From the NCBI RefSeq assembly GCF_000577615.1, contig NZ_CBXX010000046.1, forward strand, positions 1 through 42,459: a stretch of 42,459 nucleotides of DNA. Reading direction: 5' to 3'. Shown here one piece after another: positions 24,667 to 33,754 of this stretch. Source of the DNA: Herbaspirillum sp. RV1423 (GTDB lineage: Bacteria; Pseudomonadota; Gammaproteobacteria; Burkholderiales; Burkholderiaceae_D). The translations under genes were made by a program, and so were the position numbers. The first letter of the stretch is position 1. Each line of letters starts with the position of its first letter. The notes beneath the pieces were generated by a model. It did not search any database, had not been told where the DNA came from, and was given only the letters and a program-made list of their open reading frames with translations.

Positions 24667-25665
24667 ATGAGCGACACTTTTTTTTGCATCGATGCCCACA
24701 CCTGCGGCAATCCAGTGCGCATGGTCGCCGGCGGCGCGCCTCTGCTCCAGGGGAACTCCATGCTAGAGAAACGAAAATTCTTCCTGGAGAATTTTGACTG
24801 GGTGCGCCGATCGCTGATGTTTGAACCGCGCGGACATGACGCCATGTCCGGTTCCATCCTTTACCCTCCCACGAGGCCGGATTGCGACATCGCGATTCTG
24901 TTCATTGAAGTCAGTGGCTGCTTGCCGATGTGCGGACACGGCACGATCGGCACCGTGACCGCGGCGTTGGAACACGGCCTCGTTCGTCCCAAAACACCCG
25001 GACTGCTGAAACTCGATACGCCCGCCGGTCTGGTCGAGGCAAAATATGAAATGAAGGATGGCCGGGTCGAATCGGTCAAGTTGACGAATGTGCCCTCATT
25101 CCTGCACAGTACCGGCCTCTCCGTTGAGGTGCCAGGACTCGGCGAAATCTTCTTCGACGTCGCCTACGGTGGAAATTTTTACGCGATCGTCGAACCGCAA
25201 CGTCATTTTTTCGGAACCAGCTCGCTGAGCGTCGGCGATATCCAACGCTACAGTCCTCAGTTGAGGACGCTTGCCAATGAAAAATACAAATTCACCCATC
25301 CCGAGCAACCGGAGATCAAAGGCTTGTCTCACGTGATGTGGACCGGCAAACCGACTGTCGAAGGCGCTACAGCCAAAAACGCCGTTTTTTACGGCGACAA
25401 AGGAATCGACCGCTCTCCTTGCGGCACAGGCACCTCCGCACGTATGGCTCAACTGGCTGCACGAGGCGACTTGCGCCAGGGCGACGTCTTTGTCCATGAG
25501 AGCATTATCGGCACGCTCTTCAAAGGTACGATCGAAGGTACTGCCAAGGTCGGCGGCATCGATGCCATCATTCCCGGCGTTGAAGGTTGGGCGCGTGTAT
25601 TTGGCCATAACACGATCACCGTCGACAAACACGATCCGCTATGGGAAGGATTCCTCTTGCCCTAG
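24667..25665 (+). CDS. lhpA: Proline racemase family: probable 4-hydroxyproline 2-epimerase
   Basis: ATG at 24667 follows AAAGGAA. The 332-residue enzyme has both catalytic thiols: Cys89 in MCGHGTIG and Cys252 in SPCGTGTSA. The second Cys rules out the trans-3-hydroxyproline dehydratase subgroup, which has Thr there. It should interconvert trans-4-hydroxy-L-proline and cis-4-hydroxy-D-proline by two-base proton exchange. It follows the FAD oxidase gene in the same operon, and the island also encodes a DapA-family deaminase, an Ldh2 reductase and two FCD regulators, the usual set for hydroxyproline degradation. Proline or 3-hydroxyproline epimerisation is possible. The alpha-ketoglutarate semialdehyde dehydrogenase needed to finish the pathway is not in this window. 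Confidence 0.85.
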   Translation: MSDTFFCIDAHTCGNPVRMVAGGAPLLQGNSMLEKRKFFLENFDWVRRSLMFEPRGHDAMSGSILYPPTRPDCDIAILFIEVSGCLPMCGHGTIGTVTAALEHGLVRPKTPGLLKLDTPAGLVEAKYEMKDGRVESVKLTNVPSFLHSTGLSVEVPGLGEIFFDVAYGGNFYAIVEPQRHFFGTSSLSVGDIQRYSPQLRTLANEKYKFTHPEQPEIKGLSHVMWTGKPTVEGATAKNAVFYGDKGIDRSPCGTGTSARMAQLAARGDLRQGDVFVHESIIGTLFKGTIEGTAKVGGIDAIIPGVEGWARVFGHNTITVDKHDPLWEGFLLP

Positions 25666-25675
25666 CGTCAACAAA

Positions 25676-25710
25676 GAGACCGGCTTGCACATGCGATGCA
25701 AGCCGGTCTC
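25676..25710. terminator. Bidirectional terminator hairpin between convergent operons
   Basis: Perfect 14-bp stem (25676-25689 with 25697-25710) and 7-nt loop, 10 nt past the epimerase stop. On the minus strand it is followed by TTTGTTG, so it serves the leftward ABC/amidohydrolase operon best; on the plus strand there is no T tract. Confidence 0.75.
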
Positions 25711-25758
25711 CGCGGACATCGCGCCGAAGATGTCCTATTGTCGAACAACCGGATCAGC

Positions 25759-26994
25759 TTAGCGAAGCCTGATTATCTTGCCTTCCTTCATCACCATATC
25801 AATGCGTTCGCCTTGTCCGGTCAACACGCTGATGTCGCTGAGCGGATTGCCGTCGACGAGCAGAAGGTCCGCAATGGCGCCTTCGGCGACGACGCCCAGG
25901 ACGCCTTGCTTGCCGATAATCTCGGCGCCGTTGAGCGTGGCCTGGCGCAATACTTCCAGATTGCCGAGCACCCGCGCCCGGATAGTCAGCTCATCATTCT
26001 GGAACTCATGCATGTCGCCGAGCAGATCCGTGCCCAGCCCCATCTTGACGTTGTTGCGCTTCAAGGTTTCCAGGGCTTCGATCCCTTTCATCCGCACGAT
26101 TTCATTTTTTTCAAGCGCCAGAGCCGGCACTCCCACCTGGGCGCCCACGCGCATCATCGCATCGTAGGTTACCAGCGTCGGCACCATGTAGGCGCCTGCC
26201 TTGGCCATCGTTTGAGCGGCTGCGTCGTCCACCAGATTGCCGTGCTCGATCGTGCGCACCCCCAACTCCACCACGCGCTTGATAGCGGCGCTGGTATAGG
26301 CATGCGCCATGACATACGTCTGATGCGACGTCGCTTCTTCGACGATCGCCTTGATCTCGTCGATGGAAAACTGCAAATTGCCGATCGGGTCCGTCTGGGA
26401 AGCGACGCCTCCCGACGCCATGATCTTGATCTGATTGGCGCCGCCTCTCATCTCCTCGCGCACCGCCTTGCGAACCTCATCGACGCCGTCGACAATGCGC
26501 CCGATGGCGCCGAGATTCCGGCAGCAACCGCAAGGGTCCGGGTCGCTGTTGTCGAAACGGTCCCGGAAATCGCCATGTCCACCGGTCTGCGAGAGTGCTT
26601 TGCCTGCGATAAACAGGCGCGGTCCCGCAATGACGCCGTCTTCAATTGATCGAGCCAGGGCGAAATCGGCGCCTCCCGCATCCCTGACGGTCGTGAAGCC
26701 GCGCCGCAGCATCCCGTTGAGAATCGGAACCGCACGCAACACGGCAAACGTATTCGGCAAGCGGCCATTCGTGCCGAGGTTGGCCACGGAGGCGATGACG
26801 TGCACGTGGCAATCGATCATGCCGGGCATCAGCGTCCGCCCTTTTCCTTCGATCACTTCGGCGCCGTCGATATGCAGATCGCCTTCTTTGATTTCACGAA
26901 TGAGGCCGTTTTCGACGACAACCGAATACCTGCCGTCATCTTCGGGTTGGTCCAGATTCAACATCCGGACATCGCGTATTACTCTGATAGCCAT
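25759..26994 (-). CDS. Amidohydrolase-superfamily enzyme, probable Xaa-Pro/hydroxyproline dipeptidase
   Basis: ATG at 26994; 411 residues. This is a binuclear-metal amidohydrolase: HxH at His63/His65 (IDCHVH), a presumed carboxylated Lys190 (NQIKIMASGG), His231 (VMAHAY), His251 (TIEHGN) and Asp323 (GLGTDLL). An N-terminal beta-sandwich and a C-terminal ADLLLVDGNPL segment close the fold. This pattern belongs to the branch that includes imidazolonepropionase-like enzymes and L-Xaa-L-Pro dipeptidases. It is the last gene of the leftward Liv-type ABC operon. The hydroxyproline genes next door make hydrolysis of imported (hydroxy)prolyl dipeptides the most attractive role. The peptide specificity is inference; an N-acyl or cyclic amide substrate is the alternative. 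Confidence 0.75.
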   Translation of the reverse strand: MAIRVIRDVRMLNLDQPEDDGRYSVVVENGLIREIKEGDLHIDGAEVIEGKGRTLMPGMIDCHVHVIASVANLGTNGRLPNTFAVLRAVPILNGMLRRGFTTVRDAGGADFALARSIEDGVIAGPRLFIAGKALSQTGGHGDFRDRFDNSDPDPCGCCRNLGAIGRIVDGVDEVRKAVREEMRGGANQIKIMASGGVASQTDPIGNLQFSIDEIKAIVEEATSHQTYVMAHAYTSAAIKRVVELGVRTIEHGNLVDDAAAQTMAKAGAYMVPTLVTYDAMMRVGAQVGVPALALEKNEIVRMKGIEALETLKRNNVKMGLGTDLLGDMHEFQNDELTIRARVLGNLEVLRQATLNGAEIIGKQGVLGVVAEGAIADLLLVDGNPLSDISVLTGQGERIDMVMKEGKIIRLR

Positions 26995-27033
26995 TTTCTT
27001 GATTCCTTGAAAAGAAATTGAAAACCCGTCTTG

Positions 27034-27738
27034 CTAATGCTTGCCAATAAACAGATCGGCGGCGGCAGGATCGTTCAGCAGGTCAGCGGCGTCGCCTTCC
27101 ATCGCTACTCGCCCCTGATCAATGATGTATCCCCGATGGCTGATAGCCAACGATTGTCGCGCGCGCTGCTCGACCATCAGCACCGCCGTACCGGCCTTGG
27201 GCAGCCGCTCCACATAGGTGAATATCTCTCCGACAAGCGCCGGAGAAAGCGCGGCGCTGGGTTCGTCAAGCAACATCATCTTCGGCTCGCGCATGAGCGC
27301 CCGCGCAAATGCCAACTGCTGGCGCTCCCCTCCGGAAAGCAGGCCGGCCTTGCGCTTGCGATGCCCGGCGAGCGCAGGGAACATCTCATACATCGATGCC
27401 GCCCGCTCCTTCTGACGACGTACGCCCTGCACCACCAGAAGATTTTCGTGCACCGTCAGGGACGGAAACACATTCGCCACTTGAGGAACATATCCGATAC
27501 CCTGTTCCAGTCGGGATTCCACGCTTCCCTTCAGAATGTCTCGTCCCTCAAAAGAGATCGTTCCCGTCACACGAGGGAGCAATCCCATGATCGCCTTGAT
27601 GATGGTCGACTTGCCGGCGCCGTTGGTGCCGGCAATGGTGACGATGTCTCCCGGGAACACATGCAGGTCAATTCCCTTGAGAATATCGACCTCGCCGTAG
27701 CCGCCCGTGATGTCGTGCATCTTCAATACTGCTTCCAT
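27034..27738 (-). CDS. livF: ABC transporter ATP-binding protein, LivF type (first system)
   Basis: 234 residues starting at ATG 27738, only 2 nt after the end of the LivG gene. It has Walker A GTNGAGKST near residues 37-45, a Q-loop (YVPQVANVFPSLTVHENL), signature LSGGERQQ, Walker B MMLLDEPSAALSP, and the LivF-style MVEQ in place of the H-loop histidine. Cytoplasmic ATPase of a hydrophobic-amino-acid-type (HAAT) importer. Genes run SBP-livH-livM-livG-livF-amidohydrolase. The operator at 31523 places the whole operon under the neighbouring FCD regulators, so the cargo is likely hydroxyproline or prolyl peptides rather than leucine. Confidence 0.9.
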   Translation of the reverse strand: MEAVLKMHDITGGYGEVDILKGIDLHVFPGDIVTIAGTNGAGKSTIIKAIMGLLPRVTGTISFEGRDILKGSVESRLEQGIGYVPQVANVFPSLTVHENLLVVQGVRRQKERAASMYEMFPALAGHRKRKAGLLSGGERQQLAFARALMREPKMMLLDEPSAALSPALVGEIFTYVERLPKAGTAVLMVEQRARQSLAISHRGYIIDQGRVAMEGDAADLLNDPAAADLFIGKH

Positions 27739-27740
27739 CG

Positions 27741-28496
27741 CTAACTCCCCATGTAGGCAACGCGGACGGCCTTGTTTTCCAAGACCTCCTCGGGATTGCC
27801 GTGCGCAAGCAGCGCGCCCCGGTCCATCACGTAAAGATCATCGACCAGACGGTTCAGTGCTTCGATGTTATGTTCGATGATCAAGAAACCGATCCCGGTG
27901 TCATTGAGTTCCTTGATCCGTTGTGAGATTTCTTCGATCAATACGGGATTGACACCGGCATAGGGTTCATCGAGCAGGATGAATTTAGGATCTGACATCA
28001 GTATGCGCCCCAGCTCGAGCAGTTTCTTCTGTCCCCCGGAGAGTCCTCCGGCAAGCTTGTCAGCCACCGGCGCCAACTTCAGGAACTGCAAGACGCCCTG
28101 CACGCGCTCGCCGATTTCCGCCTCGGCCCGTCGGACCTCCGTCGGCGCGAACAAGAGCTTGATGAGCGATTCGCCAGGCTGCTTTCTGGCGCCGACCATG
28201 AGATTTTCGCGAACGGTCAGATGCTTGAATTCGCGCGGAACCTGAAAGGTGCGCCCAAAGCCGCAGGTGGCTCTTTCGACAGGCGACATGCTTTCGAAAG
28301 CCACATCGTTGAAGCTGATCTTTCCGGCGGTTTGCTTCAGGAATCCGCTTAATACGGAAAACAACGTGCTCTTCCCCGCGCCGTTCGGACCGATCATCCC
28401 ATGCAAACCGGCAAGGCTCATCTCCATCGTGACGCCATCGAGCACCTTGAATTCGCCATACGACAATTCAATGCCGGAGGTCTTCAATGATGTCAA
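27741..28496 (-). CDS. livG: ABC transporter ATP-binding protein, LivG type (first system)
   Basis: 251 residues; ATG at 28496 overlaps the end of the LivM gene by 4 nt (translational coupling). It has Walker A GPNGAGKST, signature LSGGQKKLLELG, Walker B FILLDEPYAGVNP, H-loop LIIEHNIE. The insertion after the Q-loop (TVRENLMVGARKQPGES...) is characteristic of LivG. It pairs with LivF as the heterodimeric motor of the importer. Confidence 0.9.
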   Translation of the reverse strand: MTSLKTSGIELSYGEFKVLDGVTMEMSLAGLHGMIGPNGAGKSTLFSVLSGFLKQTAGKISFNDVAFESMSPVERATCGFGRTFQVPREFKHLTVRENLMVGARKQPGESLIKLLFAPTEVRRAEAEIGERVQGVLQFLKLAPVADKLAGGLSGGQKKLLELGRILMSDPKFILLDEPYAGVNPVLIEEISQRIKELNDTGIGFLIIEHNIEALNRLVDDLYVMDRGALLAHGNPEEVLENKAVRVAYMGS

Positions 28497-29380
28497 TTTG
28501 CACTCCTTTGGCCAAACAGGCCTTGAGGCCGCCAGCGCATAAACAGGATCAACAGCAATCCAACCACGCCCAGTTGAACGCTCGCCATGGCGACATCCGA
28601 TACGCCCGGAATGACGCCGCGCAGGAAGCGGGAACCCTCGAGCAGCACAACGAGCAGAATGGCTCCCGAGATTGAACCAAGCAGGCGCGCAACGCCGCCC
28701 ACGATGATGGCGATCCAGACGTAGAACGTCACCAGGGGAAGAAACTGATCGGGAACGATGTACGTGATGTAGTGGGCATAGAAGGCGCCAGCAAGTCCGG
28801 AAACGGCGCCGCCGATCACAAGAACCTGGGTCTTGAAACGCGCCGGCGCTTTACCCAATGCAGTCACCGCAACCTCGTCATCGCGGATGGCCTGAATCGT
28901 CCGGCCGTAGGGACTTTGCGTGATGCGGCGCATCACCAGGGCGGTAACGATGTTCGCGGCGATCAGCGCCGCCAGCAAGAACAGTTCGCTGGCCTTGCCG
29001 CTCCAGGTCGGCCATAGGCGAGGCACGCCAGACACCCCCTGAACGCCGTTGGTCAGCCACTCTTCCTTCACGATGATCAATCGGATGATCTCGGAAAATC
29101 CCAAGGTGACGATGGCAAGATAATCATCCCTCAGTCTGAGCGCGATGCGTCCGATCGGCCAGGACAGCATCCCGGCAAGAACCATTGCGGCGGGAAACGA
29201 CAACCATGCCGGCCAGCCCGCCTTCAGGGTCAACAGCGAGGTGGTATACGCACCGACGCCGAAGAATCCGACTACCCCGAAGTTGATGAGTCCCGTGAAA
29301 CCATACTGAAGATCCAGTGCAAGCGCCAGCAGCATATAGATCGACATGATGATCAAAATGGTGGTGATATAACTGGTCAT
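28493..29380 (-). CDS. livM: ABC transporter permease, LivM type (first system)
   Basis: Start set at ATG 29380, overlapping the TGA of LivH as TGATG; the open frame extends further upstream but runs through the LivH gene. 295 residues with about eight to ten membrane helices. LivM motifs include QYGFTGLINFGVVGFFGVGAYT and the cytoplasmic coupling loop SPYGRTIQAIRDDEVAVTALG. Inner-membrane half of the substrate channel, partnered with LivH. Confidence 0.9.
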   Translation of the reverse strand: MTSYITTILIIMSIYMLLALALDLQYGFTGLINFGVVGFFGVGAYTTSLLTLKAGWPAWLSFPAAMVLAGMLSWPIGRIALRLRDDYLAIVTLGFSEIIRLIIVKEEWLTNGVQGVSGVPRLWPTWSGKASELFLLAALIAANIVTALVMRRITQSPYGRTIQAIRDDEVAVTALGKAPARFKTQVLVIGGAVSGLAGAFYAHYITYIVPDQFLPLVTFYVWIAIIVGGVARLLGSISGAILLVVLLEGSRFLRGVIPGVSDVAMASVQLGVVGLLLILFMRWRPQGLFGQRSAN

Positions 29381-30252
29381 CAGCGCACTCCCTGAGATCG
29401 GTTGAACAGTCCTTGAGGACGCAAGAGGAGAACCAGCAACATCACGACGTAGGCAAGCGCGATCTTGTACACGAATCCGACAAACGGCGTGGACAGTTCC
29501 TGGGCCACACCGAGCAACACAGCGCCAGCGACGGCGCCGACGGGATTGCCGAGGCCGCCGATGACTGCGGCTGCGAAAGCAGGCAACAGGAGATTCCATC
29601 CCATTTCAGGAGAGATCGCCGTACGCACGCCAAGGACCGTCCCGGCGATTCCGCATACGGCGCCGGAGACAGCCCACATCATGACCATCGCGCGGTCTTT
29701 ATGAATGCCGCAGACGCGCCCCAGATCCGGATCGTCCGCCAGCGCGCGCATGATTCTGCCGATAGGCGCGATATACAGCATTGCAAAAACCGCGGCCAAT
29801 ACCAGCACGATCAGGCCGGCCAACACCAGATCGGTCGGATTGATGAGTACGCCGCCCAGATTGATCGCCCGGGTCAGCGGAAGATTGAAGACCTTGGGAT
29901 CGTGACCGAAGGTGATACCCAGAACGGATCGAATAAAAAAACCGACACCGATCGACGTCAGCAACAAGGTAATCACCGAACGGCGGATGACCGGCTTGAA
30001 TGCCAGGAAGTAGACGAGAAGCGAAGTAATCGTGCCGGCAATTGCACCGCCAATGCCACCCAGAATAAGAGACCCAGTCAAATTGAACGCAAGCAAACCA
30101 CCCACACCGCCGGTGGCGACCACATCTCCCGTTGCAGCATTGGGAAATCGCGCAAGGCCGTGCACCAGCGTTACCGCCAGTGCCGGAAGGGCGATGAGCA
30201 GCCCTTCCACCAGACCATTGAGCGCCAGATTAATATAATCAGCGAAATTCAT
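29380..30252 (-). CDS. livH: ABC transporter permease, LivH type (first system)
   Basis: 290 residues from ATG 30252. Multiple membrane helices; LivH motifs include the N-terminal LVEGLLIALPALAVTLVHG, the coupling segment APIGRIMRALADDPDLGRVCGI and the C-terminal GGLGNPVGAVAGAVLLG. It follows the binding-protein gene by 13 nt and overlaps livM by 1 nt. Forms the channel with LivM. Confidence 0.9.
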   Translation of the reverse strand: MNFADYINLALNGLVEGLLIALPALAVTLVHGLARFPNAATGDVVATGGVGGLLAFNLTGSLILGGIGGAIAGTITSLLVYFLAFKPVIRRSVITLLLTSIGVGFFIRSVLGITFGHDPKVFNLPLTRAINLGGVLINPTDLVLAGLIVLVLAAVFAMLYIAPIGRIMRALADDPDLGRVCGIHKDRAMVMMWAVSGAVCGIAGTVLGVRTAISPEMGWNLLLPAFAAAVIGGLGNPVGAVAGAVLLGVAQELSTPFVGFVYKIALAYVVMLLVLLLRPQGLFNRSQGVR

Positions 30253-30265
30253 CGAACAGCCTCTG

Positions 30266-31483
30266 TTACAACTTGACTATGTACTTGCGGACCAATTTAC
30301 CTTTTTCGACGAAGGAAGCCGCGAAATCCGGCGTGACGTCATTGTTTTCATCGAAGTTGAACGCGCTTGATGCGCCACTGTAGGTGATGCGCGTACCTGC
30401 TGCCAGGGCCTTTTTACCGTCGGCAAAGTTGGTGACGACGGTGCCGCCGGTCGTGCCGATTTCGTGGACCTTCTTCGCGAGCACCTCGCCGGTGGCGTTA
30501 GGACCCAGCGCCTGGACCGCGAGCGCAAGAATGATGACTTCATCGTACGACATTGCCGCATAGACGTTGTCTTGCGCCTGCATGCCGGTCTGTTTCGCAA
30601 AGCGCTCCGCGAAGCTCTTGTATGCAGGGGAATCTTCCGCCGAGATGGATTCGACGGAAATGATTCCCTCGGTGACTTCCGGTCCGAGCGCTTTCAGGAG
30701 GTCTGCGTTGGCGGCCCAACCCGGGATGATCCAACGCGTCGGCTGGCCGGTCTGGTACCACTCGCGCAGGATGATCGTGGTGTCCGCGAGATAGGAACCC
30801 GTCACAATCACATCCGGTTTGGCGCGGAGCACTTCCTGCAGTTCGGAGCGATACGTCGGACGGTTCGGCTCGTAGACAACGCTGGCAACGACGCTCCCCT
30901 TCGCCGCCGTCCACGCTTTCTTGAAGCCGTCGGTATTGCCGACCCCCGATGCATTGTTGAATGCCATCGTTGCCGGACGTTTGAAATTTTCCTTCTTGGC
31001 GATCTGCGCGAATGCGCGGCCGAAACGCTCGTTCGTGGCCTGGAAGCGGAACCCCAGTTTCTTCGCGTTCGCCGGTGCGATGCTTAAGGCAGGTGCGCCG
31101 GCGGCATGCATCAAGAGCACATTGGAATCATTGGTGATCGGGATAACCGCCAAAGACTCGCCGGAACTCCAGGCGCCTACGATCGCTTTCACTTTCTGCA
31201 CTTCAATGAGCTTCTTGGCGCCAAGCACCGCCGCTTGCGGATTCGTCTGGGAATCCTCCGCAAACATTTCAAACTTCGCGCCCGCCGCACCGCCGGCGCC
31301 GTTCACTTCTGCAACCGCCAGTTGGATCGCTTTCAGCATGCCGGCACCGTATGGCGACCCGGCGCCAGTGACCGGATTCAGGGATCCGATCTTAAACGAC
31401 TCCTGCTGAGCCCAAGCGGGAATCACACACTGAGAAGAAATAAGACCAGCAATAGCTACAGTCAATAATTTGCGACGATTCAT
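30266..31483 (-). CDS. Periplasmic substrate-binding protein, Liv/HAAT type (first system)
   Basis: ATG at 31483 follows a very strong AAGGAGG. The Sec signal peptide (RRKLLTVAIAGLISSQCVIPAWA) is cleaved before QQESF. The mature protein of about 380 residues is a class I type I binding protein (LivJ-like Peripla_BP_6): FKIGSLNPVTGAGSPYGAGMLKAIQLAVAEVN at the N-lobe, then IVGAWSSGESLAVIP and VYAAMSYDEVIILALAVQALG. It captures the solute for the LivHMGF complex. First gene of the six-gene leftward operon, with the operator at 31523-31534 about 40 nt upstream of its start. Regulon logic points to hydroxyproline or proline-containing peptides as ligand. Confidence 0.9.
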   Translation of the reverse strand: MNRRKLLTVAIAGLISSQCVIPAWAQQESFKIGSLNPVTGAGSPYGAGMLKAIQLAVAEVNGAGGAAGAKFEMFAEDSQTNPQAAVLGAKKLIEVQKVKAIVGAWSSGESLAVIPITNDSNVLLMHAAGAPALSIAPANAKKLGFRFQATNERFGRAFAQIAKKENFKRPATMAFNNASGVGNTDGFKKAWTAAKGSVVASVVYEPNRPTYRSELQEVLRAKPDVIVTGSYLADTTIILREWYQTGQPTRWIIPGWAANADLLKALGPEVTEGIISVESISAEDSPAYKSFAERFAKQTGMQAQDNVYAAMSYDEVIILALAVQALGPNATGEVLAKKVHEIGTTGGTVVTNFADGKKALAAGTRITYSGASSAFNFDENNDVTPDFAASFVEKGKLVRKYIVKL

Positions 31484-31522
31484 GACAACCTCCTTGGATT
31501 AAGCTTCGAACTGCATAATAAT

Positions 31523-31534
31523 TTTGGATACAAT
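31523..31534. promoter_or_regulatory. Probable GntR/FCD operator upstream of the ABC operon
   Basis: TTTGGATACAAT, part of a 16-nt string TTTTGGATACAATATA (31522-31537). The same 16 nt, reverse-complemented, occur upstream of the DapA-family gene (32893-32908). Confidence 0.65.
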
Positions 31535-31889
31535 ATATTATTAGAGCAATATCTATACCTGCCCGCTGCCGCTTCCGGAACGCCCTTCACCCCTATTAAA
31601 ATCCCGTCGCCTTCCATGTCGCTCCCATTGGGGGCAATGTGATGCACTTAAAAAATCAGGGCTTTGCACCGATACCGGGCGAGTCTTCTATTTTTGATGT
31701 TTGTCGTGCTGCGCGTGCGACGAAAACAAGTGAAATTACCGTGCCGGCGACGACAAAGAATGTCGCCGGACGAGCGAACAAAAGATTCGGCTCATACTGC
31801 AATGCAGCCACGGAATAGCATGGCGACAACTTCGTGCGGATCTGAGGGAACATGAAGTTGTCTGATCAGATTACTACCTGATTTAAAAA
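31535..31889. other. Non-coding gap between the ABC operon and the DapA-family gene
   Basis: About 350 nt. A minus-strand frame (31656-31853) has no ribosome site and an unlikely composition. The right half should hold the 3' end and terminator of the DapA-family transcript, but no clear hairpin with a T tract was found. Confidence 0.4.
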
Positions 31890-32789
31890 TTACGCACTTG
31901 CCTTCAAGTCGCTGATTGTTTTTTCAACGATGGCGATAATGCGCTTGCGTTCTTCGCCTTCAAGCGCCAGCCGCGGCGCTTTGACTGTTTCAGAGAAGCC
32001 GGCGATGATATTTTCAGCCAGCTTGATGTACTGAACCAGTTTCACATGCGTATCCAGGTGGAACAGCGGCGTCAGAACGCGATACAGTTTGCGAGCCGAG
32101 GCGAAATCGCCGGCGACAGCGTCGTTGAGCAGTTTGACCGATTCTTTCGGAAGCGCATTGGCCATGCCGGAGACCCAGCACGTGGCGCCCAGGGCGACGC
32201 TTTCCAGAAGCAGGTCGTCAACGCCGCAGACGACAGCAAAACGATCGCCGAATTGGTTGAACAGATCGGTGACGCGCGTGGTGTCGTAGGACTCTTCCTT
32301 GATGGCGGTAATGTTCTTTTCAGTCTTCAATTGATCGAGCAATTCAGGCGTCAGATCAACACCATAGCCACGCGGATTGTTGTACAACAAGATGTCGATC
32401 GTCACGGCTTGGGCGACAGCGCGGTAGAACGCCACGGTTTCACGCGCATCCGACTTGTATGTCAGGCCGGGAAAGACCATCAGGCCGTCGACGCCGATCT
32501 CTTGAGCCGCGCGGGCAAAATCAACGGCACCCTGGGTGCTGGTCTCGGCAACGCCGGAAATCACAGGGACGCGGCCGGCGACGGTTTCCTTTGCGATACG
32601 CAATACCTGACGCTTCTCTTCCGGCGACAGCGATGCATTCTCGCCAACCATGCCCATCATCACGATGCCGCCTACACCGGCATCGATCAGACGCTCAAGT
32701 CCCTTCTTGATCGCGGCTTCGTCGAGCGCGCCATTTGCTTGCAGTTTTGTGGTGACTGCCGGAAATACACCTTTCCAGAGAACGGACAT
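31890..32789 (-). CDS. DapA/NAL-family lyase, probable 1-pyrroline-4-hydroxy-2-carboxylate deaminase
   Basis: ATG at 32789 is preceded by CAGGAG; a longer frame to 32834 lacks support. 299 residues, a TIM barrel with Schiff-base Lys164 (AIKEESYDTTR) and Tyr136 (LLYNNPRGYG). The pyruvate carboxylate-binding loop reads MVGENASLS. Family members include dihydrodipicolinate synthase, aldolases and the deaminase that turns the cyclic imine from D-hydroxyproline oxidation into alpha-ketoglutarate semialdehyde. The surrounding epimerase, oxidase and regulators, and its own operator at 32896, favour the last option. Another 2-keto acid aldolase remains possible. Confidence 0.8.
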   Translation of the reverse strand: MSVLWKGVFPAVTTKLQANGALDEAAIKKGLERLIDAGVGGIVMMGMVGENASLSPEEKRQVLRIAKETVAGRVPVISGVAETSTQGAVDFARAAQEIGVDGLMVFPGLTYKSDARETVAFYRAVAQAVTIDILLYNNPRGYGVDLTPELLDQLKTEKNITAIKEESYDTTRVTDLFNQFGDRFAVVCGVDDLLLESVALGATCWVSGMANALPKESVKLLNDAVAGDFASARKLYRVLTPLFHLDTHVKLVQYIKLAENIIAGFSETVKAPRLALEGEERKRIIAIVEKTISDLKASA

Positions 32790-32895
32790 TGAATACTCCT
32801 GTTTGTGAAGAAATAAAGTGATCAGGCCGATCACCTGATCTCACGATCATCCTGTACCGCGAGCGGTGATTCTCACCCGTCGTCGATTTAAGTAT

Positions 32896-32907
32896 ATTGT
32901 ATCCAAA
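32896..32907. promoter_or_regulatory. Probable GntR/FCD operator upstream of the DapA-family gene
   Basis: ATTGTATCCAAA, about 107 nt upstream of the ATG at 32789, inside an AT-rich promoter stretch. It shares a 16-nt string with the ABC operon operator (31522-31537), in opposite orientation. Confidence 0.6.
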
Positions 32908-32951
32908 AAATATTTGTAGAATTTTTTATAGATTTTTTGCGGCATCCGTTT

Positions 32952-33695
32952 CTATCCAGGCAACCGGACGGCTGCTTTGGCGCCGACAGCGACCTCATCT
33001 CCCTCGTCCATCAGTTGCCTGACAATGGCAAGGATTTGCACCGCAGCATCCTGAATATGATGTTGCATCACCTCACGCGCAACCTTGCCGTTGCGCTCCC
33101 GGCAAGACTTGATCAACTGGAGATGCTCGGTGCGGGATTGCTTCCGGATCGGGGCATTCACGATCTGGAAGCGAAAATATCGTTCGGATTTATCGTGCAA
33201 GGTCTTGACCAGCGCCAATGCGGCAGGCTTCTCGGCGGCATGATAGAGAACCTCGTGCAATTGCCAATTCAAACTCCCCCAGCGCTCCGGCCTGACCTTG
33301 TCCATTTCGGCAACGAGCCGCTCGGCCTGCTTCAACACCTCCTCTGAAATCTTCGCGGAAGCCTCCTCGATCAGCCATGGCTCAATCTTCTGGCGCAGTT
33401 CAAAAAGTTCTTCGACTTCAGACGCCGACAGCATGGAAACAAATGCTCCCCGGTGCGGTTGCAGCTCGACCAGGCCTTCCGAGCTCAGCAGGCGGAAAGC
33501 TTCTCGCAGAGGAATCCGGCTGACGCCGAGTTCTTCCGCCAGCGCCTCTTGCCGCAACTGGGATCCCGGCGCCAGTTTCCCGTTGAGAATTCTATTGCGC
33601 AGCTTCTCCGCGACCAGTTCAACGGCTGTCTTTCGGACTATTCGACGCCCTTCGGATTGCGACCGATTGGACGAGGAGGAAGTGTTCATGGCCAT
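32952..33695 (-). CDS. GntR-family (FadR/FCD) regulator, copy 2
   Basis: Start ATG 33695 or 33689 (both lack a clear ribosome site); about 247 residues. The HTH segment (RILNGKLAPGSQLRQEALAEELG, then VSRIPLREAFRLLSSEGLVE) is almost residue-for-residue that of copy 1 (22512-23243). The FCD domain is also strongly similar (GSLNWQLHEVLYHAAEKPAALALVK, then RYFRFQIVNAPIRKQ). It is divergent from the Ldh2-family reductase gene, with an operator between them at 33755. The near-identical recognition helix predicts that both paralogues read the same sites, perhaps with different ligands. Confidence 0.9.
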   Translation of the reverse strand: MAMNTSSSSNRSQSEGRRIVRKTAVELVAEKLRNRILNGKLAPGSQLRQEALAEELGVSRIPLREAFRLLSSEGLVELQPHRGAFVSMLSASEVEELFELRQKIEPWLIEEASAKISEEVLKQAERLVAEMDKVRPERWGSLNWQLHEVLYHAAEKPAALALVKTLHDKSERYFRFQIVNAPIRKQSRTEHLQLIKSCRERNGKVAREVMQHHIQDAAVQILAIVRQLMDEGDEVAVGAKAAVRLPG

Positions 33696-33707
33696 CAAGC
33701 ATAGTTA

Positions 33708-33734
33708 TTGACACGTTTAAGGATATCTTATAAT
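33708..33734 (+). promoter_or_regulatory. Sigma70 promoter of the Ldh2-family reductase gene
   Basis: TTGACA (33708-33713), 15-nt spacer, TATAAT (33729-33734). Spacer length and the 17-nt string AGGATATCTTATAATCT are identical to the promoter at 23261-23289. Confidence 0.65.
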
Positions 33735-33754
33735 CTCATTTTAGAATATTGAAT

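Noticed and set aside
29380..29599. Extended N-terminus of the first LivM
   Set aside because: The extra 73 codons run antiframe through livH and are Arg-rich; the TGATG overlap at 29380 gives the natural start.
31656..31853. 65-residue minus-strand frame with one hydrophobic stretch
   Set aside because: No ribosome site; lies in an intergenic region with no conservation evidence.
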